This document shows positions 45,828 through 54,063 of a DNA stretch of 64,000 bases, in pieces. The notes under the pieces were generated by a model, which was not told the origin of the DNA, did not search any database, and saw only the letters and a list, made by a program, of their open reading frames with translations. Position numbers and translations under genes: made by a program. The first letter of the stretch is position 1. Every line of letters starts with the position of its first letter. Origin of the DNA: JADJOY01 sp046331705 [NCBI: bacterium] (GTDB lineage: Bacteria; JADJOY01); NCBI GenBank assembly GCA_046331705.1, contig JAXLQJ010000016.1:1-64000 (forward strand), read 5' to 3'.

Positions 45828-47513
45828 GTGAGCTTCTACTCGACACAACGCACCCAGGCCGACCGCCGGGCTCGACGCTTTGCCGCCGCAGGTTCGATTC
45901 TCGCCCTCTCGCTGGCGTTCGCCGCCACCGCGCGCGCCGCCGACTCGTGGCCGACCAAGGGCCACGACGCGCGTCGCACCGCCCAGATCAACGTGTCTGG
46001 CCCCGCGACGCCCAAGAGCGTCGCCGTCGCCCGCATCGATCAGGGCGGCGCGATCAACGTCGCGGCCACGGTCGCCACCGACGGGACCACGTTCTTCGGG
46101 ACGTGGGGAACCGTTCAGGACAACGGCAGCACCGACCGCACGGACTGGGACAAGCTCTCCGGTGACGTGTTCGCCGTACGTCCCACCTTCGGCGCCACGT
46201 CGGCGCTGACGGCGGCGTTCGCTCCGTCCACCCTCGACCCGGTTCCCTATTGCTACGACTACAACCCGTCGATCGCGTCACCCACCCAATGCGGCGGATC
46301 GTTCAGCGAGGAGCTGAGCATGTGGACGGGGACGGTGGAAGGAACGCCGGTGCTCTCCCCGGACGAGAAGGTGCTCTACCTCGGGCGCGGCGACGGGAAG
46401 GTCTACGCCCTGGAGGCGAAGACCGGGAAGATGCTGTGGGACTTCCACACCTGCAACGACGTCAACGACTGCGGTCGCACGCCGTCCAACCCCGAGTTCG
46501 GCGGCGAGGTGGTCGCTGGCCTGTTGCTGCGCGGCTCCACGGAGCTCTACGTCGGCAGCTTCGCTGTCGAGGGCTCGAACGGCATCGAGAGCACGGCGCT
46601 CTACAAGCTGGACGCCGCGAGCGGCGCGCTCGTGTGGCGTTTCCCAGGCGCCGGCTCGCTGCCGGGCGTGTTCATGGCGGCGCCTGCGCTCAGCCCCGAC
46701 GGCAACACCATCTACGCCGCGACCATGTGCGGGCCCGCCGCCAACTGCACCTCGCCCGGCTACCTCTACGCCTTCGATCCGAGCGGCAATCTGCGCTGGG
46801 CGCCGGTGCCGTTGACCGACGCGCTGAATCGTTCGGCGGGTGCCTGGTCGCTGGCGGTCGGTTCCGACGGCACCGTGTTCGTGGGTGGCGGCGGCGCCGC
46901 GTCCTGCGACGCGGCGTTCCTCTCGGCGTTCGAGCCCAAGAAGGGGGCCCGCCGCTGGGGTCCGGTGTCGTTGCCGTCCGGGTTCGGCATTCCCTGCGCG
47001 AACCGCACCGGCGGCATCGCCCTGCGGGAAGTCTCGGGAAAGACCACCCGCGTGTACGCGTCGACGAACTATTCCGCCGAGATGTCGCCCGTCGGCCAGC
47101 CCACCGGCGGTCGCGTGTTCGCGTTCGATCCCGCCACGGGCAAGCAGTCCTGGGGCTCGCCCTTCTTCGATCCCTCGCGCGCGGGCGGTTTCGGCAACGC
47201 GCTCTATCCGAGCGTCGACAAGGACGGCACCCTCTACACGGGTAGCTCCGGCTCCTACGTGGGCGGCTCGCCTGCGTACCCCGTGCAGCGCGGCGCCCGC
47301 ATCTTCGCCGTGACCGAGAAGGCCAAGGTGAAGTGGTCCTACGACGCGGCCGGCGTCATCGCCTACGCGCACCCGGTCCTGGGCGGCGATGGCGTGCTGC
47401 GCTTCGGCGACATGCGCGCGCGAAACGTCGACCCGTGGCTGCGCCCGGCGAGCGATCCGATCTTCGCCAACGTGGATCAGAGCCCGGCGTTCTACGCCAT
47501 CTCCGGCAAATGA
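45828..47513 (+). CDS. secreted PQQ-like beta-propeller repeat protein
   Basis: 561 residues. A signal peptide ends near A-R-A-A-D. Blade motifs recur: Y-A-L-E-A-K-T-G-K-M-L-W-D-F, Y-K-L-D-A-A-S-G-A-L-V-W-R-F, Y-A-F-D-P-S-G-N-L-R-W, F-A-F-D-P-A-T-G-K-Q-S-W-G. These match the tryptophan-docking repeat of PQQ-binding-like propellers (BamB or quinoprotein dehydrogenase type). A metal or PQQ catalytic site is not evident, so a binding or scaffold role is likely. The GTG at 45828 has AGGAGG upstream. Confidence 0.85.
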   Translation: MSFYSTQRTQADRRARRFAAAGSILALSLAFAATARAADSWPTKGHDARRTAQINVSGPATPKSVAVARIDQGGAINVAATVATDGTTFFGTWGTVQDNGSTDRTDWDKLSGDVFAVRPTFGATSALTAAFAPSTLDPVPYCYDYNPSIASPTQCGGSFSEELSMWTGTVEGTPVLSPDEKVLYLGRGDGKVYALEAKTGKMLWDFHTCNDVNDCGRTPSNPEFGGEVVAGLLLRGSTELYVGSFAVEGSNGIESTALYKLDAASGALVWRFPGAGSLPGVFMAAPALSPDGNTIYAATMCGPAANCTSPGYLYAFDPSGNLRWAPVPLTDALNRSAGAWSLAVGSDGTVFVGGGGAASCDAAFLSAFEPKKGARRWGPVSLPSGFGIPCANRTGGIALREVSGKTTRVYASTNYSAEMSPVGQPTGGRVFAFDPATGKQSWGSPFFDPSRAGGFGNALYPSVDKDGTLYTGSSGSYVGGSPAYPVQRGARIFAVTEKAKVKWSYDAAGVIAYAHPVLGGDGVLRFGDMRARNVDPWLRPASDPIFANVDQSPAFYAISGK

Positions 47514-47571
47514 CGGGAAGCGTGAGGCGCGGCCATCGAATGCGCGAGGACCGAGCCCGGGCCGTGAAGGG

Positions 47572-49128
47572 TCAGGGGTCGGCCACCGCGCCAGGCGGCG
47601 ACGCCCCCCCGGCGACCGTCAGGTCGAGGAAGCGAGCCGGATCGTCCAGCACCATCTCCACCCGAGCGCCCTGATCGACGAATCGCATCGTGATCGAGAA
47701 TCGATCGATGCCGGCGGCGTCCTCGTAGTGAATGCGGAACGCGTCGTCGGCGATCCACTCGCCGGTGGCGGCGACCGGCCCGCCGGTGGGTCCAACGCGC
47801 GAGATCCGATCGAGACCGTCCAGCCCGACCGCGATCTCGAACTGGGCGCCGCCGCGCACCAGCCCGACGGTCGCGATCGGCGCGCGCGCGAATGCGACCC
47901 ACACCTCCGAGAGGTCGAGGCGGTTCGCGGCGAGCCGATAGTGCTTTCCGGAGATGGTCGCCGCCAGCGGCGGCAGCGCCGGCGCGGGCCGACGCGGGGG
48001 CGCTTGCCGGGCGGCGACGACCGCTCGCGCCAGCCGCTCCTCGCCCTCGGGGTTGGGCGGCAGCGGGGCGTCGGAGCGCAACGCGCCGAGGAGCAGCGGC
48101 AGCACCTCGGCACCGGAATAGCCTGCGCCCGTGAGCGCCGCCACGATGTTCCGCTGGGGCCAGATGCTGATGGTCTGGCCGCCGCGGCCGCGCGCTTCGA
48201 TGACGCCCTGGAAGGCGCCGCCGGGCAGCCACCAGCCGTAGCCGTAGCCGTCGCCGCCCACCTGTGCCCGCGGCCGCGTGGATTCCGCGATCCAGCGCTC
48301 GGAGACGATCTGCTGGTCCTGCCAGCGTCCGTGCTCGAGCACCAGGAGCCCGAGCTCGAGCATGTCGCGAGGGAAGAGCCTGAGATCGCCCCAGCCCCGG
48401 GCGACGCCGGCGGGATCGGTGGGCCATTCGAGGTGGGTGATCCCGAGCGGCGCGAACAGCGACTCACGAGCGAAATCCTGGGTGGACATGCCCGTGGCGC
48501 GGCTCACGATCGACGACAGGAGGTGATAGCCGCCGCTGCAATAGGCGAAGCGCCTGCCCGGCTCGTCGCTCGCCGGAAGCGCGAGCGTGGCGAGGTTCCA
48601 GTCCTCGGTGCCCAGCATCGCGAAGAGCTCCTTCTCGCCGGGCTCGAGGCCGCATGCGAGGCCGCTTCGCATCGTGAGCAGATCCTCGACCCGCATCCGC
48701 GTCTTGCGCGGATCGCCGATTCGGTCGCGCGCTTCGGGGAAGAACGAGAGCGCGGGCTCGGCGACGTTGCCGAGCTTCCCGCCGTCGACGGCGATCCCGA
48801 CCAGCAGCGAGGTCACGCTCTTGGTCACCGACGCGACGTCGTGGGGCACGCTGCAGTCGTACGGGTGGAAGCACGCGTCCACGACGAGCGCGCCGTTTCG
48901 CACGATCGACACGCTGTGCACCGGCAAGCGCCGCTCGTGGATCGTCTCGATCGCCTGGGCGAGCACCGCCGAGTCGAGCCCCTGCGCCTCGGGGGACGAC
49001 GTCTTCCACTCGTGCGTCGGCCACGTGGCCGGTGGCGCCCGGCGCGGGATCGGCGTCGCCGCCGCGCAGCCCATCAGGAAGATCGGCACGAGCTGACGCG
49101 CGAGAGCGACCGCGGTGACTCGACGCAT
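47572..49128 (-). CDS. lipoprotein serine hydrolase (class C beta-lactamase/DD-peptidase fold)
   Basis: 518 residues. The signal ends in L-M-G-C (Cys21). The catalytic S-x-x-K is S-V-T-K (S100-K103). The second motif is Y-C-S (about 195) in F-A-Y-C-S-G-G-Y-H-L-L, and G-R-G-G-Q-T is a KTG-like strand. A C-terminal beta domain of about 130 residues follows. It may be an esterase, a DD-peptidase or a penicillin-binding-like protein; a true beta-lactamase is less likely given the surface location. The ATG at 49128 has GAGGAAA upstream, though with a long spacer. Confidence 0.85.
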   Translation of the reverse strand: MRRVTAVALARQLVPIFLMGCAAATPIPRRAPPATWPTHEWKTSSPEAQGLDSAVLAQAIETIHERRLPVHSVSIVRNGALVVDACFHPYDCSVPHDVASVTKSVTSLLVGIAVDGGKLGNVAEPALSFFPEARDRIGDPRKTRMRVEDLLTMRSGLACGLEPGEKELFAMLGTEDWNLATLALPASDEPGRRFAYCSGGYHLLSSIVSRATGMSTQDFARESLFAPLGITHLEWPTDPAGVARGWGDLRLFPRDMLELGLLVLEHGRWQDQQIVSERWIAESTRPRAQVGGDGYGYGWWLPGGAFQGVIEARGRGGQTISIWPQRNIVAALTGAGYSGAEVLPLLLGALRSDAPLPPNPEGEERLARAVVAARQAPPRRPAPALPPLAATISGKHYRLAANRLDLSEVWVAFARAPIATVGLVRGGAQFEIAVGLDGLDRISRVGPTGGPVAATGEWIADDAFRIHYEDAAGIDRFSITMRFVDQGARVEMVLDDPARFLDLTVAGGASPPGAVADP

Positions 49129-49172
49129 TCCGGCGATTTCCTCTCGGTGTCGACCCGCAGCTACGGCGGGCT

Positions 49173-50141
49173 TCAGCGCTGCACGAAGAGCGCGACCTCG
49201 AAGCGGTCGGTCCGGGTGGTGTTGGCGCCGGCCACGGTCGCCGAATAACCGAGCTGGATACCGAGGCCTTCCCACGCGTACCAGAGCTCGGCGCCCACGT
49301 CGAGACGCTCCTGGTCGTTGAGCACGGTCACGCGCGTCGCGGGGTCGAGGAAGAGCAGGTCTTGGGTGATGCGGTCCGGCGCGTCGCCGTTGTGGAGGCT
49401 CTCGACTCCGCGCGCGAACGCGGCGACGCCGAGCCCGAAGCGACTGGTGCCGAGCTTGGCCTCCCAGTCGAGGTGGTCGGAGAAAGCGCGATCCGCGAGA
49501 TCCGCCAGGACGTACGCGGCGCTCACGTCGGCGAACATCCACGACACCAGCGGCCCGGACGACGCGGCGAGCCCCAGCGCCAGATCGGTGGTGCCGTTGC
49601 CGAGCGCGATCTCGTCGTCGGAGGAGTCGATCGTCGTGAGGCGCAGCGCGCGCACCGAGGTCGAGTACGTGGGGACGCGGGCGATGGCGCGCACCGCCAC
49701 CGGCAGCGGGCTCGCGAGGAATTGGTACGCGAGCCCCGCGTTCACGTCCGAGAAGCCGCTCGATCGCTGGTCGATCGGGATGCGCGCGCCGAAGAGGTCG
49801 AGAACGAAGTGCTTCTCGAGCTCCTTCCACTCGGTGGCGACGATCAGGTCGAGATCGTCGAGCAGTCCGAGCTGCGCGTAGAGGCCGAAGCTCGTGTCGT
49901 GGTAGCGCGCGTTGGTGGCGAGGGCGCTGGTGATGCGATCGAGGAACACCGTCGAGGTGAGCGAGACCTCGTGCCCGTCCCGATCGAAGCCGCGATCCCC
50001 GTCGCTTTCGGCGTAGCCGGTCTTGAGATAGAGGTGGCCAAGACCCCCTCGGGCTTCGGCGCCGGCGTGGGCTCGCACCGCACCCACGACCAGCACGAAG
50101 GCCACGGCGATCGCGAGGCTCGGTTGGCGGCTTGCCCTCAT
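49173..50141 (-). CDS. outer-membrane beta-barrel-like protein, unknown function
   Basis: 322 residues. A signal peptide (ending near A-H-A-G-A) is followed by alternating hydrophobic and polar strands typical of a barrel: L-G-H-L-Y-L-K-T-G-Y-A, then T-S-F-G-L-Y-A-Q-L-G-L, L-D-L-I-V-A-T-E-W-K-E-L, L-A-L-G-L-A-A-S, and a last strand ending F-E-V-A-L-F-V-Q-R, a terminal pattern near to the aromatic-ending Omp signature. Its ATG overlaps the stop of the upstream hydrolase gene by four bases (ATGA), so the two are translationally coupled. Confidence 0.72.
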   Translation of the reverse strand: MRASRQPSLAIAVAFVLVVGAVRAHAGAEARGGLGHLYLKTGYAESDGDRGFDRDGHEVSLTSTVFLDRITSALATNARYHDTSFGLYAQLGLLDDLDLIVATEWKELEKHFVLDLFGARIPIDQRSSGFSDVNAGLAYQFLASPLPVAVRAIARVPTYSTSVRALRLTTIDSSDDEIALGNGTTDLALGLAASSGPLVSWMFADVSAAYVLADLADRAFSDHLDWEAKLGTSRFGLGVAAFARGVESLHNGDAPDRITQDLLFLDPATRVTVLNDQERLDVGAELWYAWEGLGIQLGYSATVAGANTTRTDRFEVALFVQR

Positions 50142-51070
50142 CCGGCGGGCTCGAGGCGTGGCGATCGCGGCGCGCGGGCGCCGGCGATGAATGCGCGGAA
50201 GTGCTCGAGCACGAGGGCGGGGTCCTCCACTTGCGGATAGTGGCCGATGCCCGCGAGCTCGGCGACGTAGCCGTGTCCGACCACCTCGCGATAGCGCGCC
50301 ACCATGTGCCCGCCGGAAATGGGGTCGTCCATTCCGGCCACCAGCGCCAGTGGCACGTGCGCTTCGGTCAGCGCTCCGACCCAGCGCTCGCGATTCTCGC
50401 GCCGCTCGCGCATGTACGGGATGAGGCGATGAAAGATCCGGTGGCCCTCGTCGTGGGTGACGAGCCGCCAGAACGAATCCAGCTCGTCGGCGCTGGGGGG
50501 CGTGTGGGCGCCGAAGGTGCGCCGCATGCTGCGCTCGAACGCGCGCCGGTTGGTGAGGCGCGTGACGAGTGGCCCGAGCGGACCGAGCAGCAGCTTCTGG
50601 ATCGGCAGTGCTCGGTGAGTCTCGGGAAAGAGGCCGCCGTTGAGCAGGCAGACGCTCGCGAGTCGCGGCGCGCGGCGTTCGCGGTCGCGCGCCAGCAACT
50701 CCTGCGCCACGGTGTCGCCGTAGTCGTGAGCGAGGACGTGGTAGCGCTCGATCCCGAGCTCCGCGACGAGCGCTTCCAGGAGATCGGCCTGCTCGAAGAT
50801 CGAGTAGCGATGGGTCTTGGGCTTGGCGCTGAAGCCGAAGCCGAGCATGTCGGCCGCGACCACGCGAAAGTCGCGGACGAGGGCGGGCCAGAGCTTCGCG
50901 AAATCCCAGCTCGCCGTGGGAAAGCCGTGGACGAGGAGCAGCGCGGGGCGCTGGGCGGCGCCGTCCGGAGCGGAGTCGACGTGGAAGATGGCGTGACCGA
51001 GCAGCGGTCGCACGCTTCCGCGGGCGCGCCACGCGGCGAGGTCGAGTAGTGGTGGATCCAAGGTGGGCAT
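50138..51070 (-). CDS. alpha/beta hydrolase with Asp nucleophile (epoxide hydrolase/haloalkane dehalogenase-like)
   Basis: 310 residues. The oxyanion motif H-G-F-P-T-A-S-W-D (49-57) is followed by the nucleophile elbow A-H-D-Y-G-D with Asp116 in place of Ser, and a C-terminal G-I-G-H with His277. An Asp nucleophile points to an epoxide hydrolase, haloalkane dehalogenase or MEST-like enzyme. The cap between about 150 and 250 is basic, and the substrate cannot be read. The stop overlaps the start of the outer-membrane gene. The start at 51070 lacks a clear ribosome site. Confidence 0.87.
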   Translation of the reverse strand: MPTLDPPLLDLAAWRARGSVRPLLGHAIFHVDSAPDGAAQRPALLLVHGFPTASWDFAKLWPALVRDFRVVAADMLGFGFSAKPKTHRYSIFEQADLLEALVAELGIERYHVLAHDYGDTVAQELLARDRERRAPRLASVCLLNGGLFPETHRALPIQKLLLGPLGPLVTRLTNRRAFERSMRRTFGAHTPPSADELDSFWRLVTHDEGHRIFHRLIPYMRERRENRERWVGALTEAHVPLALVAGMDDPISGGHMVARYREVVGHGYVAELAGIGHYPQVEDPALVLEHFRAFIAGARAPRSPRLEPAG

Positions 51071-51136
51071 CGTTCGAGTATCGCGGAATCGTCCACGCCG
51101 CGGCCGAGTCTACAGCCAGTCGCGCAGCCGCACGGA

Positions 51137-51172
51137 GCACGGCACCGCGCACGGCACCGCGCACGGCACCGC
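51137..51172. repeat. three perfect 12-bp tandem repeats
   Basis: GCACGGCACCGC occurs three times head to tail in the 180-base divergent gap between the hydrolase and the efflux operon. It may be an operator array or simple slippage; spacing of about one helical turn per unit would suit co-operative protein binding. Confidence 0.6.
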
Positions 51173-51250
51173 GACGAAGCGTGCGAGGTGCCGCGAGGTC
51201 GCGCGAGGCAGGCGCCGCGGCGTGGAACGGATCGATATACTCGGCTCGTC

Positions 51251-52762
51251 ATGGATCGAACGGAACCGAAGAGGTCTCGCGCGTGGATCGCGTGGTCGCT
51301 GGCCGTGGTCGCCAGCGGCTGTGTGAAGGTCGGCCCCGATTACGCGCCGCCCACGCCGCCGGTGGCGCAGGCCTGGTGGACGCCGGCCCCGAGCGTCGCC
51401 GTCACTCCTGGCGCCGATCCCACGACCTGGTGGGGGCACTTCGGCGATCCCGTGATGCACCACCTCCTCGAGCTCGCCGACCAGCGCAACCCCTCGCTGC
51501 GCGCCGCCGGGCTGCGTGTGCTGGAGGCCCGCGCGCGTCGCGGGATCGCCGTGGGCGGCCTCTTTCCGCAGACCCAGGCTGCCTCCGCGAGCTATCAGGA
51601 GACGCGCATCAGCGAGCTTCGACCCAACTCGTTCCCGGGGATCGATCTCACCACCGACGACTGGCGCGCTGGATTCGACGCTGCGTGGGAGATCGATCTG
51701 TGGGGCCGATTCCGCCGCGCCGTCGAGTCCGCGGATGCGGCGCTGCTCGAGGCGGAGGCCTCGCGCCAGGACGTGCTGGTGTCGCTGGTGGCCGAGGTCG
51801 CGTCGAGCTACGTCGCGCTTCGAACCTTGGAGCGACGGCTGGCGGTGGCGCGCGAGAACGTCCAGGTGCAAAGCCGCGGTTTCGAGATCGCCGACGCGCG
51901 CTACCGAGGTGGCGCCGTCACCGCGCTGGATGCGAGCCAAGCGGCGTCGCTGCTGGCGGAGACCAAGGCGCTGATTCCCGAGCTCGAAGGCGCGATTCGC
52001 AAGACCCGCACGACGATCTCGATCCTGCTCGGCATGCCGCCGTCGGACCTCGCCTCGGAGCTGGGCGGCGAGCGGCCGATCCCGGTGGTGCCCGCCGACC
52101 TCGCGATCGGACTGCCCGCCGACCTGTTGCGCGCGCGGCCCGATGTGCGCGCCGCCGAGCGAGCGCTGGCGGCCCAGTCGGCCCAGATCGGCGTCGCGGT
52201 CGCCGAGCTCTATCCGCACCTCTCGCTGGTCGGCAGCCTCGGGCTCGAGGCCGAGCATCTCGACGATCTCGGCGATGGTCGCGCGCTCGAGCACTTCGGC
52301 GGCCCGAGCGTGCGCTGGGCCATCCTCAACTACGGACGCATCGCGAACGACGTCCGCGTGGAGGACGCGCGCTATCAGCAAGCGCTCGCGGCCTACGAAG
52401 GCACCGTGCTCGCGGCGCAGGCGGACGTGGAGAACGCGCTCGCCGGGCTGACGGCGGCACGCGGTCGCGTGGCGGAGCTCGAGACCGCCGCCGCCGCGGC
52501 CCGTCGCGCCGTCGAGCTCGCCGGCCTCCAATACCGGGAAGGCGCCGTCGACTACACCCGCGTCCTCGACACGCAGCAGGTGCTGGTGGCGGTCGAGGAT
52601 CGCTTGGCGACGTCGCACGGCGACGTCGCGCTCGGCATCACGGCGCTCTACAAGGCGCTCGGCGGCGGCCGGATGCCGTCGTCCGGCGAGCGTCCCGATG
52701 TGGTGCCGCCGGCCACGCCCGAGGAGGTGACGGGCTGGCGCTCGTGGTTGCCGAGCTGGTGA
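51251..52762 (+). CDS. RND efflux outer-membrane factor (NodT/OprM-type lipoprotein)
   Basis: 503 residues. The signal ends in A-S-G-C (Cys24), followed by V-G-P-D-Y-x-P-P, the OMF family mark. Two repeats of long alpha-hairpins and strands follow, with W-E-I-D-L-W-G-R-F-R-R (about 150) and R-P-D-V-R-A-A-E (about 295). It forms the trimeric outer-membrane duct for the tripartite pump encoded by the next two genes. The start at 51251 gives the lipoprotein signal. The ribosome site is weak. First gene of a three-gene operon. Confidence 0.93.
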   Translation: MDRTEPKRSRAWIAWSLAVVASGCVKVGPDYAPPTPPVAQAWWTPAPSVAVTPGADPTTWWGHFGDPVMHHLLELADQRNPSLRAAGLRVLEARARRGIAVGGLFPQTQAASASYQETRISELRPNSFPGIDLTTDDWRAGFDAAWEIDLWGRFRRAVESADAALLEAEASRQDVLVSLVAEVASSYVALRTLERRLAVARENVQVQSRGFEIADARYRGGAVTALDASQAASLLAETKALIPELEGAIRKTRTTISILLGMPPSDLASELGGERPIPVVPADLAIGLPADLLRARPDVRAAERALAAQSAQIGVAVAELYPHLSLVGSLGLEAEHLDDLGDGRALEHFGGPSVRWAILNYGRIANDVRVEDARYQQALAAYEGTVLAAQADVENALAGLTAARGRVAELETAAAAARRAVELAGLQYREGAVDYTRVLDTQQVLVAVEDRLATSHGDVALGITALYKALGGGRMPSSGERPDVVPPATPEEVTGWRSWLPSW

Positions 52763-52797
52763 GCCCGCGTGTCATCCCCCGAAGAGGAAGCAAGACC

Positions 52798-54015
52798 ATG
52801 ACGACCGCGATTCACACCCCGAGCTGGCGCGCTGCGCTGGCGATCGCCGGCGCGTGCGTGCTGGTGCCGGCCTGCAAGGGCGCCGCACCCGCGGCGCCGC
52901 AGATGCCGCCGATGCCCGTGACCGTCGCGGCGCCCGTCGAGCGCGACGTGCGGGAATGGTTCGAGACCACCGGGCGCGTGGAGGCGGTCGAGAAGGTCGA
53001 GGTGCGGCCGCGGGTGCCCGGGCATCTGGTGGCGGTGAACGTCGAGGACGGCGCCCAGGTGAAGGCGGGCGACGTGCTCTTCGAGATCGATCCGCGGCCC
53101 TACCAGGCGGCGGTCCACAGCGCGGAGGCCGACGTGGCGCGGCTCGAGGCGCTGCGCCGCAAATCGCAAGCGGACGTCGATCGCAACCGAAAGCTCCGCC
53201 CCGAGGGCGCGGCCAGCGAGCGCGACCTCGAGACCGCGGTCTGGAACGTGGAGACCGCGGAGGCCGAGATCAAGGCGGCACGCGCGCGCCTCGAGGAAGC
53301 GCAGCTCGAGCTGGGCTTCACCCGCGTCACCGCGCCCATCTCGGGGCGCGTGAGCAAGCGCAACATCACCGTGGGCAACCTGGTGCAAGTCGGCGCCGGC
53401 GACGCGAGCATCCTCACCACGCTGGTGAGCATCGATCCGATCTACGTGGGCTTCCACGTCGACGAGCCGGTGCTGTTGCGCTACCAGGAGTATTTCCGGC
53501 GGACGCGCCCCGAGGTGCCGCCCGCGGAGGTGAAGCGCCTCGGCGTGCCGGTGGAGATCGGCCTCGCCAACGAGACCGGCTACTCGCACACCGGCGTCGT
53601 CGACTTCATCGACAACCGCGTGGATGCCGCCACCGGCACGATCCCGGCGCGCGCGGTGTTCGAGAACCCCGACCAGATGCTCACGCCCGGGCTCTTCGTG
53701 CGGGTGCGCGTGCCGTTCGGCGATGCGCAGCCGTCGCTGCTGGTGCCCGAGGTGGCGATCGGCAGCGATCAGGCCACCAAGTTCGTGATGGTGGTGAACG
53801 CGCAGAATCTGGTCGAGATGCGTCCCGTGGAGCTGGGCGCGTCCACGGACGATCGGCTGCGGGTCGTGAAGAAGGGGATCGCGGCAGGCGAGCACGTCAT
53901 CGTGAATGGCCTCATGCGTGCCCGCCCCGGTGCTCCGGTCGTGCCGCACGCGGAAGGCGAGGCCCCGGCGATGCCGGGCGGCGCAGCCCCGGGCGCCGCC
54001 GCGCACAAGGGCTGA
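52798..54015 (+). CDS. RND efflux membrane-fusion (periplasmic adaptor) protein
   Basis: 405 residues. The signal has V-P-A-C near residue 26, a possible lipid-attachment Cys. The family pattern follows: barrel-sandwich strand V-E-A-V-E-K-V-E-V-R-P-R-V, lipoyl V-K-A-G-D-V-L-F-E-I-D-P-R-P-Y, an alpha-hairpin rich in Ala, Glu and Arg, then L-G-F-T-R-V-T-A-P-I-S-G-R-V. GAGGAAG nine bases upstream supports the ATG. It bridges the permease and the outer-membrane duct. The flexible tail is rich in Pro, Ala and Gly. Confidence 0.93.
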   Translation: MTTAIHTPSWRAALAIAGACVLVPACKGAAPAAPQMPPMPVTVAAPVERDVREWFETTGRVEAVEKVEVRPRVPGHLVAVNVEDGAQVKAGDVLFEIDPRPYQAAVHSAEADVARLEALRRKSQADVDRNRKLRPEGAASERDLETAVWNVETAEAEIKAARARLEEAQLELGFTRVTAPISGRVSKRNITVGNLVQVGAGDASILTTLVSIDPIYVGFHVDEPVLLRYQEYFRRTRPEVPPAEVKRLGVPVEIGLANETGYSHTGVVDFIDNRVDAATGTIPARAVFENPDQMLTPGLFVRVRVPFGDAQPSLLVPEVAIGSDQATKFVMVVNAQNLVEMRPVELGASTDDRLRVVKKGIAAGEHVIVNGLMRARPGAPVVPHAEGEAPAMPGGAAPGAAAHKG

Positions 54016-54063
54016 CCCGCCGGGCCCACGCACCGAACCCGCTACCGAGCAATCGAGGCCGCC

